A stretch of DNA of 8,468 nt from Marivivens sp. (GTDB lineage Bacteria > Pseudomonadota > Alphaproteobacteria > Rhodobacterales > Rhodobacteraceae): positions 1 to 8,468 of the forward strand of contig JAHEBR010000082.1 in the NCBI GenBank assembly GCA_024642185.1, in the 5' to 3' direction. Shown piece by piece: positions 6,299-8,468 of this stretch (within the stretch, counting starts at the first letter, position 1; the number at the start of each line of letters is the position of its first letter). A program made the position numbers and the translations under genes. The notes beneath the pieces were generated by a model. The model was not told the origin of the DNA and searched no databases. It saw only the letters and a program-made list of their open reading frames with translations.

Positions 6299-7102
6299 TC
6301 AGTTGACGGCAGCCTTTCTGTCGATGGCGAGCGTGTTGATAAACATCGAGAACAGTTCGCCCTGCGAGCTTATCCTTAGCTTGGAGTAAATATTGCGGCG
6401 ATGAATGCGGACAGTGCCGGCCGCAATATCAAGAATTCGTCCGATCGCGTCCGCCGAATGGCCTTTGAGCGTGTATTCGATAACCTCTCGCTCGCGCGGT
6501 GTCAGAACGCCTTCGCCGAACTTGAGGAACGCCCGATCTAGGCGAAGCGAGCCGCTATCCTGATCGTCTGCATCATGGTTGCCTTCGAACCGGGCCGAGA
6601 GATTGGGCCAGTTCTTCTCTGTGGCGGCTTTGACAATCGGCAGAAACTGTTTGAGGTCGCGGTAATCCTTTGCCGAAAAAGCCTTGGTCGCCCGCATCAT
6701 CGAAACGACGATCGATACTCCGTCGTCGAGGTTGACGAAAAAGCCGATCTCCTCGGCAAGACCGGTCTGGACATAATAGTTGCGGAAATACTCGCCCTGA
6801 TAAAACCGGTCGGGCGCGATATCTTTGAGCCTGTAGAGCCCTGAGGGGAGGGGCTTGGTACAGGCAAGGAAGAAGGGATCGAGGAGATAAGGGCCCTCTT
6901 GATAGTTCTCGACAAAGGTCTGGCGCTTGCCGCTGGGGAAGGTGTCAAACAGATCGAGCGGGCGGGCATTGCCGTAATATCCAAAGACAACACAGTAATC
7001 GAACGGGCAGACCAGCTGGAGAGTGTCTGTCAGAGACTTGCAGAACTGTTCAGTGCCAATCGAGGAAACGACGTCGCCGGTGGCTTCAAATAAATTCTTC
7101 AT
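6299..7102 (-). CDS. LuxR-family (GerE-type HTH) transcriptional regulator
   Basis: DNA-binding regulator of 267 residues. The C-terminus (about 199-255) is a LuxR/GerE helix-turn-helix: LTPREREVIEYTLKGHSADAIGRIL followed by TVRIHRRNIYSKLRI. The N-terminal 170 residues form a GAF/autoinducer-domain-like sensor (landmarks FDYCVVFGYYG, YLLDPFF, FRNYYVQTGLAEEIGF), but it is not a recognisable acyl-homoserine-lactone domain and no luxI-type gene is present, so the ligand is unknown. There is no phospho-acceptor receiver domain. ATG 7102 is taken as the start; a TTG at 7108 adds only two residues. No Shine-Dalgarno precedes either, which is unusual next to its neighbours. The gene lies upstream of the YeeE permease on the same strand and divergent from the ABC importer operon, so it may control either or both. 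Confidence 0.88.
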   Translation of the reverse strand: MKNLFEATGDVVSSIGTEQFCKSLTDTLQLVCPFDYCVVFGYYGNARPLDLFDTFPSGKRQTFVENYQEGPYLLDPFFLACTKPLPSGLYRLKDIAPDRFYQGEYFRNYYVQTGLAEEIGFFVNLDDGVSIVVSMMRATKAFSAKDYRDLKQFLPIVKAATEKNWPNLSARFEGNHDADDQDSGSLRLDRAFLKFGEGVLTPREREVIEYTLKGHSADAIGRILDIAAGTVRIHRRNIYSKLRISSQGELFSMFINTLAIDRKAAVN

Positions 7103-7124
7103 AAACAAAGACTACCGCACAAAG

Positions 7125-7152
7125 AGTATTACAAAAGGGATATATACAGCAA
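7125..7152 (-). promoter_or_regulatory. possible promoter of the LuxR regulator
   Basis: On the minus strand TTGCTG (7147-7152) and AATACT (7125-7130) are separated by 16 AT-rich bases. Transcription would begin near 7118, leaving a leader of about 15 bases with no Shine-Dalgarno before ATG 7102. Matches are modest (3 of 6 and 4 of 6). Confidence 0.3.
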
Positions 7153-7184
7153 CTTGGTTGGTTTCTAAAGTTTTTTCAAACAGG

Positions 7185-7193
7185 TGGTATACC
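7185..7193 (+). promoter_or_regulatory. possible extended -10 element / GGTATACC palindrome before the ABC importer operon
   Basis: TGGTATACC fits an extended -10 (TG, one base, TATACC) with transcription starting near 7200 and a leader of about 20 bases. The last eight bases GGTATACC form a perfect palindrome, itself flanked by CAGG (7181-7184) and CCTG (7198-7201), so an operator overlapping the promoter is an alternative. No good -35 lies at the right distance. Confidence 0.3.
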
Positions 7194-7220
7194 GCTGCCT
7201 GACTCTAAAGACCCGGTGAT

Positions 7221-8342
7221 ATGACGAACGAGGCAAAAGGGCGTCCCGACAGCGGCGCAAGTCCGAAGGCAATCGCGGAACTTCGCGGTGTTTCAAAGCG
7301 TTATGGCGAAGTGCTCGCGGCGGATGGCCTTGATCTGACGATCCGCGAAGGCGAGTTCCTGTCGTTCCTCGGCCCCTCGGGCTGCGGCAAGACAACGGCG
7401 CTCAGGATGCTTGCGGGCTTCGAATCGCCAACCTCTGGGGATGTCCTTCTCGATGGCGAGGTGGTCAATACCCTTGAGGCGCATCGCCGCCCCGTGAACA
7501 TGGTGTTCCAGCACTACGCGCTTTTCCCGCATCTGACGGTCGAGCAGAATATCGGCTACGGCCTCAAACAGCAGCGCCCGCGCCTGCCGAAGGCGGAGAT
7601 CGCCGAGAAGGTCGGCAAGGCGCTCGATCTCGTGCGGCTGAGCGGTTACCAGAGCCGCCGCATCTGGGAGATGTCGGGCGGTCAGCAACAGCGCGTGGCG
7701 CTGGCGCGTGCTATTGTCAACGAACCCAAGATGCTTCTCCTCGACGAGCCTCTCGCCGCGCTCGACCGCAAGCTGCGCAAGGAGATGCAGATCGAGCTGC
7801 AGAACATCCAGCGCACGCTTGGCATCACCTTCATCCTCGTGACCCACGATCAGGAAGAAGCGCTGTCGATGAGCGACCGGATCTGCGTCATGCGCGGTGG
7901 GCGGATCGTTCAGATCGGCTCGCCGCAAGAGCTCTATGACCGGCCGAAGAACCGCTATGTCGCGGGCTTTGTCGGCTCGACCAATTTCTTTGACGGCACT
8001 GTTGCGGATCAGGACAGCGGTCTTCTGGTGGTTGATCTTTCGGGCGGACACAGCCTTAGAGGGGCGCCCATCGGCGATCTGAGCAAAGGTCAGGCCGTCA
8101 GTCTTTCGGTCCGGCCCGAACAAGTCCGCCTCGCCCGTGAAGGCGAGGGGTTCGAGGTGACGGTCCTGAACCGGATTTTCCTTGGCGAGCACACCGAATA
8201 TCTCGTCAAACACCCTGCGTTGGGCGAGTTTCTTGTCCTCGCGCCGCGTCAATCTGAACTGAACGACGGTCCATACGCGGTCGGCGACACTCTACGGGCA
8301 TCCTGGGATGCCGCCACTGCGCTCGTTCTGGACCGAAACTGA
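7221..8342 (+). CDS. potA: PotA-type ABC importer ATP-binding protein (spermidine/putrescine class)
   Basis: ATPase of 373 residues that powers a binding-protein-dependent importer, most likely for polyamines or a related compound. All nucleotide-binding motifs are intact: Walker A GPSGCGKT (51-58), Q-loop Gln97 in VFQHYALFPH, signature MSGGQQQR (151-158, Met replacing the usual Leu), Walker B LLLDEP (172-177), D-loop LAALD, and H-loop His209 in THDQEEA. The C-terminal 90 or so residues form a TOBE-type domain (VSLSVRPEQVRL, then FLGEHTEYLV), as in PotA/MalK/UgpC. Length matches the PotA family. ATG 7221 is preceded only by a weak GGTG site. The Tat-exported binding protein gene follows 29 bp later, and the permease genes are expected beyond the right edge. 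PotA-type ATPases also serve putrescine, iron or opine-like substrates, so the symbol marks the family rather than proven substrate. Confidence 0.9.
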   Translation: MTNEAKGRPDSGASPKAIAELRGVSKRYGEVLAADGLDLTIREGEFLSFLGPSGCGKTTALRMLAGFESPTSGDVLLDGEVVNTLEAHRRPVNMVFQHYALFPHLTVEQNIGYGLKQQRPRLPKAEIAEKVGKALDLVRLSGYQSRRIWEMSGGQQQRVALARAIVNEPKMLLLDEPLAALDRKLRKEMQIELQNIQRTLGITFILVTHDQEEALSMSDRICVMRGGRIVQIGSPQELYDRPKNRYVAGFVGSTNFFDGTVADQDSGLLVVDLSGGHSLRGAPIGDLSKGQAVSLSVRPEQVRLAREGEGFEVTVLNRIFLGEHTEYLVKHPALGEFLVLAPRQSELNDGPYAVGDTLRASWDAATALVLDRN

Positions 8343-8371
8343 ATAACAAGACGACAACTGGGAGCCTGAAA

Positions 8372-8468
8372 ATGACCAAACAACCTGACTACATCTCAAA
8401 GCAGAAGTTTATGGCCGAGCTCTATCGCTACAAGCGTGGCTCGGTGACCCGCCGGCACTTTCTCAACG
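8372..8468 (+). CDS. Tat-exported extracellular solute-binding protein of the ABC importer (partial, N-terminus only)
   Basis: Only the first 32 codons lie in the window. The ATG at 8372 has GGGAG seven bases upstream and follows the ATPase stop by 29 bp, so the two are cotranscribed. The N-terminus is basic and polar (MTKQPDYISKQKFMAEL) and ends in VTRRHFLN, the twin-arginine motif that opens a Tat signal peptide. In alphaproteobacteria, PotD/PotF-like binding proteins that follow a PotA-type ATPase often begin this way. The hydrophobic core and the binding domain are beyond the right edge, so the function rests on the Tat motif and gene order. Confidence 0.7.
   Translation, partial: MTKQPDYISKQKFMAELYRYKRGSVTRRHFLN

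Noticed and set aside
7293..8252. Long minus-strand open frame opposite the ABC ATPase
   Set aside because: The plus strand holds every ABC motif; the antisense frame has no recognisable domain.

Overview
The window is about 8.5 kb of GC-rich (roughly 60%) proteobacterial chromosome. Gene content points to an alphaproteobacterium of the Rhodobacterales/Roseobacter type: an AcuC-like deacetylase, a Rhodobacterales-style single-Cys phosphatase next to a family 2 glycosyltransferase, a YeeE/YedE sulfur transporter, and a PotA-type ABC ATPase followed by a Tat-exported binding protein. The assignment comes from recognised protein families, not from a search. No tRNA, rRNA, CRISPR array, insertion sequence or phage gene was seen.

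Layout from left to right. (1) Bases 1-2052, minus strand: an MFS transporter followed by an AcuC/histone-deacetylase-like amidohydrolase whose C-terminal third lies beyond the left edge. (2) Bases 2053-2208: a divergent promoter region. (3) Bases 2209-4490, plus strand: a protein made of two tandem copies of a tyrosine/dual-specificity phosphatase domain, both with an intact Cys-X5-Arg loop, then a small GT2/GT92-like glycosyltransferase. They look like a two-gene operon acting on a surface glycan or its precursors. (4) Bases 4494-7102, minus strand, in transcription order: a LuxR-type regulator, a YeeE/YedE (TsuA-like) sulfur-compound permease and a periplasmic cytochrome P460-family haem protein. 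This operon runs head-on into the phosphatase/glycosyltransferase operon, with stop codons three bases apart. (5) Bases 7103-7220: AT-rich divergent promoter region. (6) Bases 7221-8468, plus strand: a PotA-type ATPase and the start of a twin-arginine solute-binding protein, the beginning of a polyamine-type ABC importer operon.

The two most distinctive items are the double-active-site phosphatase linked to a glycosyltransferase, and the regulator/sulfur-permease/P460 cassette. The cassette carries an inverted repeat before the permease and a perfect 10-bp GC hairpin before the haem protein gene. The LuxR regulator sits between the permease and the divergent ABC importer, so it could control both. 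Several starts were chosen from Shine-Dalgarno position, codon use and domain length, and differ from the longest possible reading frames; these are noted per gene.
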